The translations under genes and the position numbers were made by a program. The notes below the pieces were generated by a model. It saw only the letters and a list, made by a program, of their open reading frames with translations. It ran no database searches and was not told the DNA's origin. DNA of 64,000 nucleotides from Gibbula magus (Eukaryota; Mollusca; Gastropoda; Trochida; Trochidae): contig OW388296.1 of the NCBI GenBank assembly GCA_936450465.1, positions 31,473,638 through 31,537,637 of the forward strand, read 5' to 3'. Below, piece after piece: positions 1 to 10,967 of this stretch (position 1 is the first letter of the stretch; each line of letters starts with the position of its first letter).

Positions 1-399
1 GTATTGATAATTCTGTACTATTTATATTAATATTTTGATGGAATAAAGATTAATTTTAGTAGTTCTGAAAACAAACATCGAGTGACAATGTACAGATAAG
101 ACAATATTCTCGGTTAGAATGAATGTTTCCTCAATACAATCCATAATTATCAGACCCTCGCCATTGCTAACGTTACTTAAACAGGAGTAATACATGTACC
201 TAGTCCAGTTTTCGGGGAAAATATATTCCATATTCTGAAGTTGTTAAATTTGTCAATAATAACAATACTGTGTAATAAGTTCATAAGTTGAAACACTCAC
301 TTCAATATTGCTAAGTTTCTTTTAAAGGTTCGTAAAATTATAAACATGTAAATAATATAAATTTTATCATAAATTATGTCAATGCCATACAGGGCTGTC
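1..399. other. Non-coding, nothing recognised
   Basis: AT-rich sequence with no open frame of recognisable composition, no terminal repeats and no RNA gene that I can see. Confidence 0.4.
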
Positions 400-537
400 A
401 ACCCAAATACATTTTATGGACGCTTCACCCAAATTTTCTGTATGCCTGTTACTGGTTTACCAGCATCACATGACTGTAAAATCCATTGTAATATGGGCCA
501 TGGCCTTATATACTGAAATAAACTGTCTGTCTGTCAA
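400..537 (+). mobile_element. LINE 3' end fragment
   Basis: The stretch ends with 'gggccatggcctta' followed by 'gaaataaactgtctgtctgt'. This is the same kind of 3' end (GGCCATGGCC-like palindrome, then AATAAA, then a short simple repeat) seen after the LINE coding remnants near 9380, 39500 and 56165. It is too short to keep coding sequence. The call rests on this resemblance within the window. Confidence 0.55.
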
Positions 538-879
538 TTAAACGAGCATAGTGTCGATCAGACGCCATTTTTGAGTGGTTAACTGCAGTTACCCTACTCA
601 GTGTAGTAGGACTCAGTGTAGTAGGGGGTATATGTCACATTAACATCACACAATGTCACAGTGGTTAATGCTAATGCCGCAAGTTGTTCTTGTACACATT
701 GGTGGAGCGTTGAACTGCTACTTTGCATTACTTTCACTTTAAGAACGCATTCCTTTCAAAATAGTTCCTTAATTTCATATACGGTAATGAATTTGTTACA
801 CAACGAATAATCAAACTCTCTTACAATAATGACGTTATACTGATATCAAGTCATGTATGTTCAGGGTCGTCATATATGA
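538..879. other. Non-coding, nothing recognised
   Basis: AT-rich. A short direct repeat of 'cagtgtagtagg' sits near 599-626. Nothing else stands out. Confidence 0.35.
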
Positions 880-1483
880 TATCATTTGATACGATTGGTG
901 GAAATACGTTACATTCGGATTTACTTTGAATATCTGTTTTTACCATACGCCACCACGTGTTTGTGCCAACGGAGGAATTTACCCTATCATTTAGAGTAAA
1001 TTTATTTTTGAATCGCGTATTAAGTATACAACTTTGTTTCTGGTTGAACGGAAATTAGCCCAATCCGAGGAACGGTTGCGTTGTTTTGCAACTTTATGAC
1101 AGCGGTTTCGGTTACGCATTTCAGAACATATTTTACAATTCATCCATTAGGGTTCTTCGCTTCGTACACTGTCTAGTCTATTTGGCGTGCTGTCTTTAAA
1201 GATATTCTTTCATTTTTCCGTTAGGATTTCTACTGCTCTGTTAATGTTATCAGAGGAGAGTAAATCATGTTCGTCAATTTCGTTAAGTTGTCTTTGGACA
1301 CTTTCTTTATCCATTGATTGAAAATCATAGGAAAATCGGACAGTGATCGCTGCATATTGGGAATTGGATCGAGTACGCCAGAGCTAAGCACGCTGTTTTC
1401 GTGAGTGACAAAAAATAAATCAATTAATGTGCTTGAACTGTGCGTCTTTCTTGTAGGTTCATGTATAGTTTGGTATATCCCAT

Positions 1484-1559
1484 AGAATAATAATAAATAA
1501 TAATAATAATAATAATAATAATAGATCGCATTTATATAGCGCAAAGCTCCATAAAACAA
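1484..1559 (-). repeat. (ATT)n repeat with SINE-like tail
   Basis: On the minus strand a 'tttgcgctatataaatgcgat' type sequence is followed by an ATT microsatellite. The same arrangement ('ttgcgcaataaaac' then ATT/ATG repeats) occurs near 29244-29290 and 45285-45335, and 'tttagcgcaatacaaat' then ATT repeats near 51708-51760. It interrupts the LINE endonuclease frame, so it inserted after the LINE. It looks like the 3' end of a SINE or similar short retroelement. Confidence 0.5.
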
Positions 1560-2028
1560 CGTTTTAGTGTTTCGATTTTAAAGTTATTTTTATTCAGAAT
1601 GTCCATATTGAAGTCTCCAGCGATAATTGTAAACATATTTAAATCGGTCGCCATTTCAATTGACTGATCAATTAAGACCCAGTATTGTTCACTTTTGTCC
1701 GCGCGATAAAACGTGCCGATGAGATAATTTCTAGTTTTATCTTTAACCATAGTGCTTCAAGAGCATCAATGTCTTATGCTTTCATACTCTCTACACATAA
1801 ATGTTGCTTAACATAAATAGCCACGCCACCGCCTATTGTCAAACGATCTTTTCTAAAAGAAGAGTGATAGCCTGGAATTAGTAAATCATTACAATCAATA
1901 TTATCATTTAACCAGGATTCTGTAAGGCATATTACATCATAGTCTAAAAATTATTCATGAATGATATAAATTTTATCTTTAAGACTTCTGACATTGAGAT
2001 GAATTATCTTCAGATTTCTATCATGTTT

Positions 2029-2055
2029 AGGCCCCGGATTTGGGTGAATATCTCC
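2029..2055 (-). other. 2A-like ribosome-skipping motif in LINE
   Basis: The minus strand encodes GDIHPNPGP, preceded by a hydrophobic serine/leucine/isoleucine stretch. The 2A consensus is D-V/I-E-x-N-P-G-P. Here the NPGP core is intact but the glutamate is replaced by histidine, so skipping activity is uncertain. 2A-like motifs at this place are known from CR1/L2-like LINEs. Confidence 0.65.
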
Positions 2056-2220
2056 GCAAGAAAGTAAAAGAATACTGATACAAATTGAAATACACGAACT
2101 GTACAAACATCGGAAGTTGGAACGAAATATAAATACCTGGAGTTTGTAAGATCTTCTTGAGTGAAGTGAAACTGCAAAACATCCCACTGCCTGTCTGTAC
2201 TGCATTATGTCAAGAGACAT

Positions 2221-2769
2221 AGTATGTTAAGAATATTTAACATTTTAAAAAAGTACTAAAAAGAAAACACTCATTGAGGTTTGAGAACAAATGGAGAAAG
2301 AGAATTATGAAGAAACCCCATATATCTGATAATCCAACTTGACCATAACATTTGGGAAGGAAAGAAAAAGATTTAAACTTTAATGGATAAAATTAGATCT
2401 AATCAAACAATTGCAATTACCAAGCGATATGTCAGGTTATTTGGTTTTACACAGTCGTGAGATAGCGGATAGCTGAATACCTCAACTTTGTTCTGTAAGT
2501 ATTCCTTGTTTGAACATATAATTAGTTTGTGTACCGTTATTTAGACATGTGCGTATAATACGGAATTTTGAAAAGAAAATTAATAAGCAATCTCCAGATA
2601 ACAAAAAACTTATATTAAACATATAGCCGACTCGCGGCAACAACAACAGTTCAATTAGTTCAATACCTTCCATCATATAATGTGTATCAGGGTTGTAAAT
2701 ACATCACTCAAAGTAATAAATAATGTCACTGTCTGTGATATGTGTTATAAGTAAAACTTCAGTAATTTT
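2221..2769. other. Non-coding, nothing recognised
   Basis: AT-rich spacer between the LINE fragment and the minisatellite. Short open frames here have no recognisable composition. Confidence 0.35.
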
Positions 2770-3600
2770 ACAAAAAGGGATTCGAAAATAAGATCAATTG
2801 ATTTGTCTGCATGGTAACACAGCTTCAATAATATGGATGGATTTGTGAAGGCCTATATTGCATAGAACCATTAGAGGTGTTCACTGATAATGCTGGATGA
2901 TTTGTGCACATTATATATAAAATAGTTCAATAATAAGGTCAGCTGATTTTTCCAGTAAGGGCAGTTGATACGGGTACATGTAAAAAAAGTTCAACAATAA
3001 TATCAGTTGATTTGTGCACATAGTACATACGAAGTCAATAATAAAGTCAGTTGATTTGTGCACATTATATAAAAGAGTTCAACAATAAAGTATGTTGATT
3101 TGTGCACATGGTACATAATAGTTCAACAATAATGCCAGTTGATTTGTGCACATGGTGCATAATAGTTCAACAATAATGTCAGTTGATTTGTGCACATGGT
3201 GCATAATAGTTCAACAATAATGTCAGTTGGTTTGTGCACATTATATATAAAATAGTTCAATAATAAGGTCAGCTGATTTTTCCAGTAAGGGCAGTTGATA
3301 CGGGTACATGTACAAAAGAGTTCAACAATAATATCAGTTGATTTGTGCACATAGAACATACGAAGTCAATAATAAAGTCAGTTGATTTGTGCACATTATA
3401 TAAAAGAGTTCAACAATAAAGTATGTTGATTTGTGCACATGGTACATAATAGTTCAACAATAATGCCAGTTGATTTGTGCACATGGTGCATAATAGTTCA
3501 ACAATAATGTCAGTTGATTTGTGCACATGGTGCATAATAGTTCAGCAATAATGTCAGTTGATTTGTGCACATGGTATTCAACAATAAGGTTAGGTAATTC
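2770..3600. repeat. 44-bp minisatellite with ~330-bp higher-order unit
   Basis: Tandem units of about 44 bp share the core 'cagttgatttgtgcacat' and the joiner 'gttcaacaataat'. Units at the left edge (from about 2770) are more diverged. A block starting 'ttatatataaaatagttc' at 2911 recurs at 3241 in the same order, giving a higher-order period of 330 bp. Open frames on the minus strand with repeated CTNQLTLLLNYY-type peptides are by-products of the repeat. Confidence 0.9.
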
Positions 3601-3867
3601 AATAAACTGTCTATTCACAATGATGTTATTTGGTCTCATTGTAGTTTTATTCATGTACATGCGTGGCTTTTAAACCTGCACATTCATAGCAATGTTATGT
3701 TTGTATCACAATGGTGCGTTGTATATCAATCCTTACCATCTCACTTGTAGCCACTTTTTCAGAGTTCATTTACTTTCAAGTCACACATATATCATATAAG
3801 AAACACTTTTCTGACATTCATTTCACATTTAGAATTTGTCACCATAATTTCTTAAAAAACTCACATA

Positions 3868-4638
3868 CCGTATTCATCTTAATAAACGCCCTCTCCTAAT
3901 AAACGCCCCCCTAAGCCATTTTTGACTCGCGGAAAATGACCCCTAATAAACGCCTCTCTTTTGTATCGACTTATCTTACTGATGTTTCATTGAAGAAGAG
4001 TTTTCAATCTTGCTATCAACCTCTTATGTCCAGTAAAGTGTAAGGTACTAGCATTTCCAGTCCCCCGGCGACTGTCGAATGTCTGTAACGATCAGTCACT
4101 ACACATTTTATGCAACCGCCATGTTTTAAGAAACAGGAAAATGTCTTGCTCAACAGATGGCACTAGCACACTGATCGCGAATTTGACATGAACGTTATTT
4201 TGTTCACGTGTAGTTGTCAATGTGATATAACTAAACAATACCATGACTCGGAAATAGTGTTTACATAATCGTTCTGCACCATGTGCTTATCAGCTGATTG
4301 TGTTTATGCTGCCGTTCATTGGTTGTTCTATTTAGATTCCTAGCAAACTAAAGTTTCATTGGATAATTAGTTTCAATTGCCATTGCAAATTGTGTATCAG
4401 TACTGGTGGAAATTTGAAAAAAATCATAAACTGCGACATTTAACCCTTCTTTACATTTATTTGATACACTTATTTTGATTAAAACTCTGAAATAAAATCG
4501 ATGTTTCTTTATCTTTTGGACATCAACAGACATTTTTTAACAAAAGCCCCCCTTTTACTATTTTTTAAAGTCATTTTAATAAACGCCCCCTTTTCCCAAT
4601 TTTTTAAACGCCCAGGGCTTCTATTACGGCGAATACGG
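3868..4638. mobile_element. Non-autonomous TA-flanked DNA transposon (771 bp)
   Basis: Terminal inverted repeats start CCGTATTC and end GAATACGG, flanked on both sides by TA (3866-3867 and 4639-4640). Subterminal 'aataaacgcccc' motifs recur at both ends (3880-3960 and 4570-4620). No transposase frame is visible. The TA duplication suggests a Tc1/mariner-type mobiliser, but the termini alone do not settle the superfamily. Confidence 0.65.
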
Positions 4639-4972
4639 TAGTTATTTTTCGTGATCAGATACACGCCCAGTCCCTGTGACGTCACTTCCTATGTTTAACA
4701 TGTTGCGATAACTTAGAAATCCAACCTTATATAATACATTAATAAATTCCTAATGAGCTTCAAAGCCCATGGCTCTATTTTTTGTTTTGTTCTTGTGCTT
4801 AAACTATACGTTATAAACTGAGGGATACATCCTGGAATAAATTCATACAACAACCAATATTCGCTGTCATTTCTCATTAGAACGTTACATTGTGTGGATG
4901 TCAGTGTGTGTACAAGGGTATGGATATATATCCCTAAATGACAAAATATAATATGATTGAGCACATTCTTAA
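4639..4972. other. Non-coding spacer
   Basis: AT-rich spacer between two small DNA elements. No gene or repeat recognised. Confidence 0.35.
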
Positions 4973-5521
4973 AGGGGCAGTAGCACTTTTCTGCAAATTT
5001 TATTTTTTCAAATTTCCCGTTTAAACTGATAGTTTATGTCATTTATATTTACTTTAGAGGGTTAAACATCTTATTACACAATCTGTAGTGTAGGCTGTCA
5101 TCCAGACCCTAGAGCAAAATATTCAATTGACGACCAACCCAGTCTAGAAAATTATACCAAGTCTAGATTACTCAGCTCTAGAAATTAAGGCATCTTTAGG
5201 GCTCCATTTTATATATATATTTGAATTGTTTGTAAAATGGTGTTTTCGTGGCAAAAACATTTCTGAGATTATATGTTAGTCTATCTGTAGTGCTGATAAC
5301 GGTGTTGCATATCGAGCAAAAATTGCATGGCGGCCATTTTATTGTGAACACATCTTATTATTTTAAATGACAAAATCGATTCCCGTCGCTTTACGGATCC
5401 ATGTACACTCATTTTTTAAACTTGATTTTCTGAATAGAGAAGGGTGTTTTACTATTGGCGACATTATTTTTCAAATACATTTCATCGACTTATTTGAGCG
5501 AAAATACGTGCTACTGCCTCT
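4973..5521. mobile_element. TTAA-flanked MITE, copy 1 (549 bp)
   Basis: The left end reads AGGGGCAGTAGCAC and the right end GTGCTACTGCCTCT, with TTAA directly outside both (4969-4972 and 5522-5525). TTAA target duplications are typical of piggyBac. A second copy at 52642-53003 shares internal text such as 'aacatcttattacaca' and 'gggtgttttactattgg'. No coding sequence. Confidence 0.8.
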
Positions 5522-5525
5522 TTAA

Positions 5526-6410
5526 AAAAGTTCTCTGACAAAATACTATAATATCTTACATCTTGAGTTGTTGTTATTACAACTGATAAATTACTATAAT
5601 TATTTTAAGCGCTGCTACTCAGTATTCACCAGTAAACTAAATTCTAAAGTGATGGGTCAAAATGGTTGAGTGTTGTTACTATACTCGGTAGTGACCTGGG
5701 TCAGTTTATTGATTAGATAGAGGTGGTCACCACTACTCAACAAATCAACGAGACATAATGAACTAGTTAACCCTCAAAGACATCATTGTCATTGCCCACC
5801 GAAGCATTTTGAAATTGTAAATATTTAACATGTTAAGGACTTTCACTTCACTTGACAATGTGGTACTATGTCTGGTTGATTTGAAGCTTGTCACAGTTTA
5901 GATCAAAGTGGTAGTTATATAGTATGGTGGCTGATATCTGCCATCCTCGTCTGTTCGTGTTCCTGAGAGCAGGGCGAAATAGCAAAAACAAAATGTAGTA
6001 TGGGCACGAAGCAGCTAGGACACGAAGCAGCAAAGAAATCTGTCCATGTATATAGTTTATGCATTTGTACATATATGTAGAAGTTGAATTTGTAATGTTT
6101 GCCTCTTCAGTAGCATAATAAAGTTGATTGATCGAGTCAACCCGGGAGGTTTTAGCAGGATATGTCAGTGAACTTGACTGCTGCCGTGTTATTGGGTCCG
6201 TTGCAATTGTACCGTGTACACATCAAAGAAGATGATTTAAATAAATAAAAGCAAAAGGCTCTGAACCATTCAACTTTGTGACGTGTCCTATTTGGATCCC
6301 AATAGCATACTAGATATCCGTTTGGTGGAACATCTTGCGAAGGCAGTAAAGTTGGGTTGTGTCACATATTTTCGCTTGCAAATACGTGCTCCTGTAAACA
6401 ACCATTGGAC
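5526..6410. other. Upstream region of the PAN-domain gene
   Basis: This is the 5' flank of the first exon. A 'taaataaataaaagc' stretch at about 6238-6252 could serve as a TATA-like element, but no initiator or factor site is convincing. A LINE-like 'cataataaagttgattg' tail lies near 6114-6130. Otherwise nothing is recognised. Confidence 0.3.
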
Positions 6411-6735
6411 ATGAAGAACGTCACCATTTTGTTCATCTTCGTTATCTTCCATGTCAGTGTGATACGAGAAGTTCTGTTGGAATGTCAACCATCCAAGCAG
6501 AAAGTTTTGATTGAGAAATATGAAGGAATAACAGACGAATTCCTCATTTGGAAGGGTGTGGTTGACTCAAAGATGAGTTGCTTTAAGAATTGCTACTATG
6601 ATTTCCGATGTATCACTTTCCAACATGCACAAAACGGACAATGTAGAATGTATGGAACCACAATTGATATTCTGAAACCCTGGAAGACATTGACGGAGAT
6701 AGGAGTTGTGACCTACCAATTGCAGTTGAATGATG
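6411..6735 (+). CDS. Exon 1: signal peptide and first PAN/apple-like domain of a secreted protein
   Basis: First coding exon of a predicted 233-residue secreted protein (702 nt over three exons, all joined in phase 1). The ATG at 6411 was chosen over an upstream in-frame ATG at 6357 because it starts a clear signal peptide, MKNVTILFIFVIFHV. Residues 25-100 resemble a PAN/apple domain: cysteines at 25, 57, 61, 67 and 78, with SCFKNCYYDFRCITF as the characteristic helix and strand. The exon ends GATG|GTGAGT, a good splice donor. PAN domains bind proteins or carbohydrates, so an extracellular binding role is likely, but no partner can be named. The next exon recognised is 42 kb away, beyond a block of transposons. 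Missed exons inside that intron cannot be excluded. Confidence 0.7.
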
Positions 6736-6773
6736 GTGAGTGTTGTTCAAGAGAAGGTTTTATACTGTAATGA

Positions 6774-6875
6774 GAAACCATGATACCGAGGATATGCTAA
6801 AGTTGTGGACCCCGATTGGCAGGAAACTGACTATCGGGATCTACAACCTTACCATATCCGCGGTTGAATGGTTTC
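6774..6875. repeat. Small foldback sequence
   Basis: The left half starts 'gaaaccat' and the right half ends 'atggtttc'; inner blocks 'ggatatg'/'catatcc', 'gttgt'/'acaac' and 'cccgat'/'atcggg' also pair. It sits just inside the intron after exon 1 and is probably a MITE relic. Confidence 0.55.
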
Positions 6876-7430
6876 GCTATATTATCAACCGTTTTAAAGT
6901 CTAAAAGACGTTTTGTTATCACGTTATATATCAAAGATCCCTGGTTAATATAGAGTCATTCGTAAAATCCTTGTTTAGCTCCTGAAATCCATGTGACAGT
7001 CACGTTTTGTAAGTTGCTTTTATACCCTTGTCTTCCACACGTAACTCGATGACGCAATAGGCTTAAAGCGTTAGCTCACGAACCACAGATCTAACTGGAT
7101 ACTTACTGGATTGGTTCGAGAAGCAATTTTGTATAAACATTTGCGGTTCATGGTTCAAAATTAGTCTTAGTTTCTTCAGAACTTTGCGTTCACATCGTCG
7201 TCTTAGAAAACACATCAGGGTTTCCTCCTAACAGGTTTAACAATTGTCTATACGGCGAACTTTGCACATATGCAATATTGCTTATGGTAGTAATATACAA
7301 ACGTGAATAAAAGTAAATTTACTATGCTTTCATACCTGTTTAATTTCTGTCTAAGCAAATGCGCTTCTAAATCTTTTAATATATGATTCCTAAGACATGC
7401 CAATGAATATTTATCAGATGTAAACAAAAT
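6876..7430. other. Intron sequence, nothing recognised
   Basis: Non-repetitive AT-rich intron sequence between the small foldback and the left end of foldback element A. Confidence 0.35.
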
Positions 7431-7479
7431 TATGATGGCCGACAGAGGACATCGCTCTTTCGGCCTCTGGGATAAGTGC

Positions 7480-8272
7480 GATAAAGCCAAAAAACTATAT
7501 TGCTACACGACAAAGCGATTTTGCTACACGACAAAGCGATATAGCCACACGACAAAGCGATAAGGTCGTACGACAAAGCGATACGGCCGTACACCAAAGG
7601 GATAAGGCAACACGACAGAGCGATAAGGCAACACGACAGAGCGATAAAGCGAAAGACCGATAGAGCGAAAGAGCGATAGAGAGAAAGAGCGATAAAGCGA
7701 TATAGTAGCGCGACAAAGCGATAGCGATAAAGCGAAAGAGCGAAAAAGCGATAAAGCGATATAGTAGCGTGACAAAGCGATAAAGCGATATACATGTAGA
7801 AGCGTGACAAAGCGATATAGTAGCGTGACAAAGCGATATAGTAGCGTGACAAAGCGATATAGTAGCGTGACAAAGCGATATAGTATCGTGACAAAACGAT
7901 ATAGTAGCGTGACAAAGCGATATAGTAGCGTGACAAAGCGATATAGTAGCGTGACAAAGCGATATAGTAGCGTGACAAAGCGATATAGTAGCGTGACAAA
8001 GTGATATAGTAGCGTGACAAAGCAATATAGTAGGGTGACAAAGCGATAAAGCGAAAGAGAGAAATAACGATAAAGCAAAAGAACGATAAAGCAAAAGAGC
8101 GATAAAGAGAAAGAGCGATAAAGAGAAAGAGCGACAAAGCGAAAGAGCGACAAAGCGAAAGCGCGATAAAGCGAAAGAGCGTTAAAGCATAAGACCGATA
8201 AAGCGAAAGACCGATAAAGCGAAAGACCGATAAAGCGAAAGACCGATAAAGCGAAAGACCGATAAAGACATG
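7480..8272. repeat. Left array of element A (16-bp and 21-bp units)
   Basis: A mosaic minisatellite. From 7800 to about 8035 there are about eleven 21-bp units, GTAGCGTGACAAAGCGATATA. On both sides are 16-bp units of the GCGATAAAGCGAAAGA type with local variants. The long minus-strand frames (to 275 residues) and a plus-strand frame of MTKRYSS-type 7-residue repeats are repeat artefacts. Confidence 0.95.
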
Positions 8273-8643
8273 TCAACCTTAATCTTTTACATAACAGTAG
8301 AATACTGGTTTCATTCAATTTCTTTTCATTTGACTTGGTATTTGGATTCAAATTTTGAAGGTCGCTATTGTATAAATATAATTAATACAAGTTTATTTTT
8401 ATTAAGAATTTGAATAAACATATAATGAGATTTCTCTATAAAACAACCTACTGTGAATAATTGAGAAATCCATGCTAATTAAAACAGACATCTGCAACTC
8501 TAATAGATTAATTCAAAACGCTGACATGGTATGTCTAAAACTATTCATAAATACTTCCTTAGACATACTATATGTGACTGGTTATTATAGATTTAATTGA
8601 GCAAAACAAAGTTTATATAAATTTAAATCGGCGCACTCTGATT

Positions 8644-9424
8644 TATTCTACTTACTCTATATTTTTGCATATAAAAGCTGTCAAATATTGTTTTATATCA
8701 TTGAATATGTCTGACACTCGGCATCCCCAAAAATGTTATTATTATGTTAAAAGGTATAGAAAATAATAAAGTTAATTGGGCTTCGAAGTGTCGAGATTTA
8801 TTGTACAGTTTGGGCTTTGGTTTTGTTTGGGACCAACAAGTTGTTTATCTACCTACTTCGTTTTTCTCCGAATTTCTGTGTCAACTAAAATGTATTCATG
8901 AACAGAATTGGTATAGTTCACTTCAAAACGGCACCAACTCCGTATCTTACTCTTATTTTAAAGCTTCACTGTCTAAGGAATTATATCTGAATGCGGTTGT
9001 TGTTAAAAAGTTTAGAGTAGCATTAGCCCAATTTACGTGTTTTTCGCATCATTTAAGAATTGAAACCGGTCGGGTTTTTTTTATAATATAGTTAGAAATG
9101 ATAGATAATGTATACAATGCGACGACGGCTATAATTGAGGATGAATACCGTTTCCTTCTTGTGTGTTCCAAATTTAAAGAGCTCCGCCTCAATCATTTGC
9201 CGGAAACAGTTTGTACAAATCCAAATAAAACCAAATTTAAAATCCTCATGTCAACATCGAATTGTAAAATCCTCAATAATTTAGCAAGCTTTATTTTTTC
9301 ATGCCATGTACCAAAGACATTAATTGAATGACTGTTGCTGTACACATCATGTCTTGTCATATATAACATATGTAGTTATGGGCCGATGGCCTACACTTCA
9401 GAAATAAAGATCTGAATTGAAATT
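8644..9424 (+). mobile_element. LINE 3' fragment in the left arm of A
   Basis: Remnant of a LINE ORF2 C-terminus. It shows SDTRHPQKC, KVNWASKCRDLLYSLGFGFVW and, after a frame break near 9095, IIEDEYRFLLVCSKFKELR. These align with the same region of the LINE at 53133-56221 (RHPKACYLML, VSWVSHVRTLL, VIEDEFYFLLICPYY), but the two are clearly diverged. It ends 'gggccgatggcctacacttcagaaataaag'-like, a LINE tail. GATT flanks it on both sides (8640-8643 and 9425-9428). Confidence 0.85.
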
Positions 9425-9428
9425 GATT

Positions 9429-10963
9429 ACTTCTGATATGTATTCATCAACATAATGTAAGATACAAGTTTGGAAATCTATTGTAACGACGCTGGTATAT
9501 TAGTTTGACATTCACTAACAATTTTGTTTACTGGGTTACATTGTGTACATCATAACGTATAAAGACACTATTGGGCTATATCACAGTATAATATTTGTCT
9601 GACATTGTGTATTAATATGTGCGACAGGAATATTGGGTATGATTCATGACAAAGCACGTTTTGGGTAAATTTATTGAAAATGTGAACTCGCATCGCCATG
9701 AATCATTAACATGATGGTAATATGGTGTAAGCCTTCAGTGCATGGAGCTCAGCGACATTCGAATACGTATTTGAGGTTACAAAATCGTCTCTTTCACACT
9801 TGAACGGCTTCATTCTGCTCACATAAAGAGATAGCTTTAATCAGAAAGGATGCCGCCGGCCCATGGCATTATACATTGCATAGTAGTAACATACATTTTC
9901 CTGACTGTTGAGGACATCCTAGTTGTTTACAACTATTTCGCTAAAGAGTTAAACAATTGAATAGATTTTTCATAACCAGGAATTTCCATGTAATGTCTTG
10001 GCAAAGTCGTTCGTAAAATATTGAGAAATGGATAAATAATACAAAATGGTATTCTGACTCAGTGCATGGGATAATACAAAATTGGCAAAGTATTTCAGAG
10101 TTACTCTGAGGGTGTCGGTTCGAATCCCGCATGGGACTCGGCCCGAAAAAGTAACAGAATTTGTACTATTGAAGGTAGTGTTATCCCAAATGTAACCTTG
10201 TTATATTTGTTCACTATCTAAATAGCATGTATTTCTAATTATATGTATTCGGATGTTTACAATGGACGAGTAATGAAATAGCCAAGAACAACTTTTGAAG
10301 TTTAGAATGTGTTGAAACAGTTTCTGACCACTTTTAAGCATCAATAGATATACACCTCTCCTTAAAGGTTGCTATAAAAGAACTAATACAGACAAAATCT
10401 TCATTTTGCCACATACACCAAAAACCATATTCATATTTTTTTCAAAATTAGACAATTATTTTATCAGAATGTATGTCGTTTTAGAACTAGTATCAAATTC
10501 ATTATCAAACGAATTGTACTTGTAAAATTGAGGGTGTCAATTAAGTAATCCATAAAAGGTGTACTAGTTTGGTTATGTATTTGTAATGAATTTCGCATGC
10601 GGATATATACCTTGATTATTAGTAAGGCATTTAATAACTTAAATGATTTAAAGCTTCTCAGGGCTCGAGATATGTTGTTACCGTGTGAATAATGGTATTA
10701 AATGAACAAATTTTCAATGATTTTACCCAAAACGTGCTTTTTCATGAATCCTTTAGCATTATTCCTGTCGCACATATTAATACACAATGTCAGACAAATA
10801 TTCTACTGTGATATAGCCTTATAGTGTCTTTATACGTTATGATGTGCACAATGTAACCCATTAAACAAAATTGTTAGTGAATGTCTAAATAATATACCAG
10901 TGTTGTTACAATAGATTTCCAAACTTGTATCTAACAGTATGTTGATGAATAAATATCAGAAGT
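9429..10963. other. Inner domain and centre of element A
   Basis: Non-coding. About 9429-9700 is the inner part of the left arm and about 10690-10963 its inverted partner ('aaagcacgttttgggtaaat' near 9651 against its complement near 10727). The part 9700-10080 resembles 34440-34720 of element X in reverse. The centre around 10100-10690 shows no coding signal. Confidence 0.6.
10076..10145 (+). repeat. Possible tRNA-derived fragment
   Basis: Contains 'ggttcgaatcccgc', close to the tRNA B box and T loop, with an imperfect T stem around it. A full cloverleaf is not visible, so this is at most a tRNA-derived SINE head or pseudo-tRNA. Confidence 0.3.
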
Positions 10964-10967
10964 AATC

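Larger units (their letters stand above)
880..2220 (-). mobile_element. LINE ORF2 5' fragment: 2A-like, endonuclease, linker
   Basis: This is the broken 5' part of the main open frame of an APE-type non-LTR retrotransposon, read on the minus strand. In order it shows a 2A-like GDIHPNPGP at 2029-2055, then IIHLNVRSL, which begins the endonuclease fold, then LTESWLNDN and GGGVAIYV (about 1940-1800), then GDFNMD near 1605, then QTIHEPTRKT and STLIDLFFV near 1450-1410. Past the endonuclease, a linker with stops resembles the usual WMN-Rxx-RNKVV-IRDSK region (about 1150-1000). No reverse transcriptase follows, so the fragment is 3'-truncated. Stops, frameshifts and an inserted (ATT)n repeat at 1484-1559 break the frame. 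The 2A-like leader and endonuclease motifs fit CR1/L2-like LINEs of marine invertebrates; the clade is inferred from motifs only. Confidence 0.85.

Noticed and set aside
7804..8004. Plus-strand frame of 7-residue MTKRYSS-type repeats
   Set aside because: The 21-bp unit is a multiple of three, so it keeps any frame open. There is no start or stop context beyond the array.
10076..10145. Functional tRNA gene
   Set aside because: Only a T-arm-like part is clear, and the other arms do not pair. Kept as a low-confidence tRNA-derived piece.
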